NCBI RefSeq assembly: GCF_000716435.1
Contig: NZ_JNWO01000015.1
Coordinates: 310,001-374,000 of the forward strand
DNA from: Streptomyces xylophagus
GTDB taxonomy: Bacteria; Actinomycetota; Actinomycetes; Streptomycetales; Streptomycetaceae
Length of the DNA stretch: 64,000 bases
Direction: 5' to 3'
Shown: positions 62,475-64,000 of the stretch, piece by piece
Position numbering within the stretch: position 1 is the first letter of the stretch
Layout of the letters: every line of letters starts with the position of its first letter
Program-made: the position numbers and the translations under genes
The notes under the pieces: model-generated
What the model was told of the DNA's origin: nothing
Databases searched by the model: none
What the model saw: the letters and a program-made list of their open reading frames with translations, nothing else

Positions 62475-63896
62475 ATGAGCGAGCAGCGAGCTGTCCAGCA
62501 CTGGATCGACGGCGTCGAGGCCGCCGGCGACGGGCGCGAGCGCATCGAGGTCGTGAACCCGGCCACCGCCACCGTGATCGCCGACCTGCCGGCGGGAACG
62601 GCGGCCGACGTCGACCGGGCCGTCGCGGCCGCGCGGCGCGCGTTCCCGGAATGGTCGGCGATACCGGTCGGTGAGCGGGCCGCCGCGGTCACCCGGATCG
62701 CCGACGGCATCAAGAGTGCCATCGACGATTTCGCCGCCACCGTCACCTCCGAGATGGGTTCGCCGATCTCGTACGCCAAGGTCGTGCAGGCCGGGCTGCC
62801 CTACCAGGTGGCGAGCAGCTTCGGGCCGGTGGCCGACGCCTTCGCCTGGGAGGAGGAACTGGGAAACGCGCTGCTCGTGCGCGAGCCGATCGGTGTGGTC
62901 GGCGCGATCACGCCGTGGAACGCCCCCCTGTATCAGACCGTCGCGAAGGTCGTGCCGGCGTTGCTCGCCGGTTGCACGGAGGTGCTCAAGCCCAGCGTGG
63001 TCACCCCGCTCACCGCCGCCCTGTTCGCCGAGGTGACCGCGGCCGCGGGGATTCCGGCGGGCGTCTTCAACGTCGTCCACGGCGCCGGGTCGGTGATAGG
63101 CGAGGCGATCTCCGGCCATCAGGGCATCGACATGGTGTCGTTCACCGGATCCACCGGCGCCGGCAAGCGGGTGTCGATCGGTGCGGCCGGCACCGTGAAG
63201 CGGGTGGCCCTGGAGTTGGGCGGCAAGTCGGCCAACGTCATCCTCGACGACGCCGACCTGCAGAAGGCCGTCGACCTCGGCATCGAGTACGCCTGGATGA
63301 ACGGCGGCCAGACCTGCGCCGCGTGGACGCGGATGCTGGTGCCCGCGAGCCGGCACGACGAGATCGTCGAACTCGCGGTGGCCGCCGCCGGTTCCTACGG
63401 CGTGGGTGACCCGACCGACCCGGCCACCCGGATCGGCCCGATGTCCTCGGCCGCCCAGCAGCGGCGGGTGTCCGGCTACATCGAGCGCGGCATCGCCGAC
63501 GGGGCCACGGTCGCGTTCGGCGGCGCCGGCCCGGTCGGGGGCTTCGAGCCGGGCGCCTACGTCCGCCCGACGATCTTCGCCGACGTCGCGCCGGACGCCG
63601 TCATCGCCCAGGAGGAGATCTTCGGCCCGGTGCTCTCGGTGATCCCCTACGCCGACGAGGAGGAGGCCGTGGCCATCGCCAACAACTCCATCTACGGCCT
63701 GGGCGGCAGTGTGTTCGGCGAGCCGGACCACGCGCTGGCCGTGGCGAAGCGCATGCGCACCGGCCAAGTCATCGTCAACGGCGGGGAGTTCAACCTGACC
63801 GCGCCGTTCGGCGGGTACAAGCAGAGCGGCAACGGCCGCGAGCTGGGCCGGTTCGGGCTGGAGGAGTTCCTCGAGGTCAAGGCCATCCACCGCTAG
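62475..63896 (+). CDS. NAD(P)-dependent aldehyde dehydrogenase
   Basis: A 473-residue enzyme of the aldehyde dehydrogenase superfamily, oxidising aldehydes to acids. It has N149 (ITPWNAPL), general base E247 (LELGGKSAN) and nucleophile C281 (NGGQTCAAWT). The coenzyme-binding GSTGAGKR motif and the C-terminal PFGGYKQSGNGRE are intact. Together with the preceding reductase it could interconvert aldehydes, alcohols and acids in a detoxification or degradative route; the substrate is unknown. The ribosome site GAGGAG (62461-62466), eight bases upstream, lies at the end of the degraded reductase duplicate. Confidence 0.95.
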   Translation: MSEQRAVQHWIDGVEAAGDGRERIEVVNPATATVIADLPAGTAADVDRAVAAARRAFPEWSAIPVGERAAAVTRIADGIKSAIDDFAATVTSEMGSPISYAKVVQAGLPYQVASSFGPVADAFAWEEELGNALLVREPIGVVGAITPWNAPLYQTVAKVVPALLAGCTEVLKPSVVTPLTAALFAEVTAAAGIPAGVFNVVHGAGSVIGEAISGHQGIDMVSFTGSTGAGKRVSIGAAGTVKRVALELGGKSANVILDDADLQKAVDLGIEYAWMNGGQTCAAWTRMLVPASRHDEIVELAVAAAGSYGVGDPTDPATRIGPMSSAAQQRRVSGYIERGIADGATVAFGGAGPVGGFEPGAYVRPTIFADVAPDAVIAQEEIFGPVLSVIPYADEEEAVAIANNSIYGLGGSVFGEPDHALAVAKRMRTGQVIVNGGEFNLTAPFGGYKQSGNGRELGRFGLEEFLEVKAIHR

Positions 63897-64000
63897 GAAG
63901 GTGCCAGGTGGCACAGCTCACGTGCGAGCCGTGCTGCCCCACCGACCAGTCGTGCGCGGCAAAGGCGCGCCGCCGACGGATCTCCCACCCCCACCCCTCT
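63897..64000 (+). other. Window edge after the aldehyde dehydrogenase; possible start of another gene
   Basis: 104 bp. Two frames are open to the edge, from GTG 63901 (HVRAVLPHRPVVRGKG) and GTG 63908 (a Cys-rich start, AQLTCEPCCPTDQSC). GGAAGG lies just upstream. Neither is long enough to identify. Confidence 0.3.

Overview
This is a high-GC actinobacterial chromosome segment, almost certainly Streptomyces or a close relative. The signs are very strong third-position G/C bias, GTG starts, Streptomyces-type secreted enzymes, and a neighbourhood of an HTH-fused MurA paralogue followed by aconitase. From memory this resembles the murA2-aconitase neighbourhood of S. coelicolor.

Region 1 (1-43,528, all on +) is a type VII secretion (T7SS/Esx)-type substrate locus. 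It opens with small helical WXG100-type proteins (7-345, 415-738, 4981-5346), an unrecognised helical protein (854-1300), a 1,028-residue 'AAWKG' WXG protein with leucine/asparagine heptads and FPDG repeats, and a YbaB/EbfC-like protein. It is dominated by one uninterrupted 36,960-bp reading frame (5365-42324, 12,319 codons). That frame carries an N-terminal T7SS toxin-type domain followed by four tandem cassettes of [metzincin-like HExxHxxGLxD protease - ~1,800-residue beta-rich module of unknown fold - Ala-rich coiled coils - charged linker - OTU-like cysteine protease]. The fourth OTU is degenerate. By eye, the only three cysteines in the protein are the three OTU nucleophiles. A membrane-anchored ricin-type lectin (42362-43528) closes the block. 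No T7SS motor gene (EccC/EccD) lies in the window, so the machinery must be elsewhere. This giant protein is the best candidate here for an undescribed system.

Region 2 (43,536-50,965) is housekeeping and regulation: an HTH-MurA fusion and a DUF4236 protein (-), a divergent TetR/short-chain dehydrogenase pair around a 20-bp-arm operator, and aconitase AcnA (+). The AcnA leader carries a TamR-like palindrome and two overlapping iron-box-like sites, and a strong terminator follows the gene. A LuxR-type HTH regulator follows on -.

Region 3 (50,983-59,490) holds extracellular hydrolysis and signalling genes. A secreted S8 subtilase (-) diverges from an OmpR-type response regulator/histidine kinase pair (+), which converges on a secreted GH27 alpha-galactosidase-type enzyme (-).

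Region 4 (59,736-64,000) is a small redox cluster. An XRE/MmyB-type regulator (-) diverges from an aldo/keto reductase, an NTF2/SnoaL-like protein and an aldehyde dehydrogenase (+). A frameshifted duplicate of the reductase 5' end lies just before the dehydrogenase. No tRNA, rRNA, CRISPR array or insertion sequence was recognised, and no gene-free stretch exceeds 300 bp.
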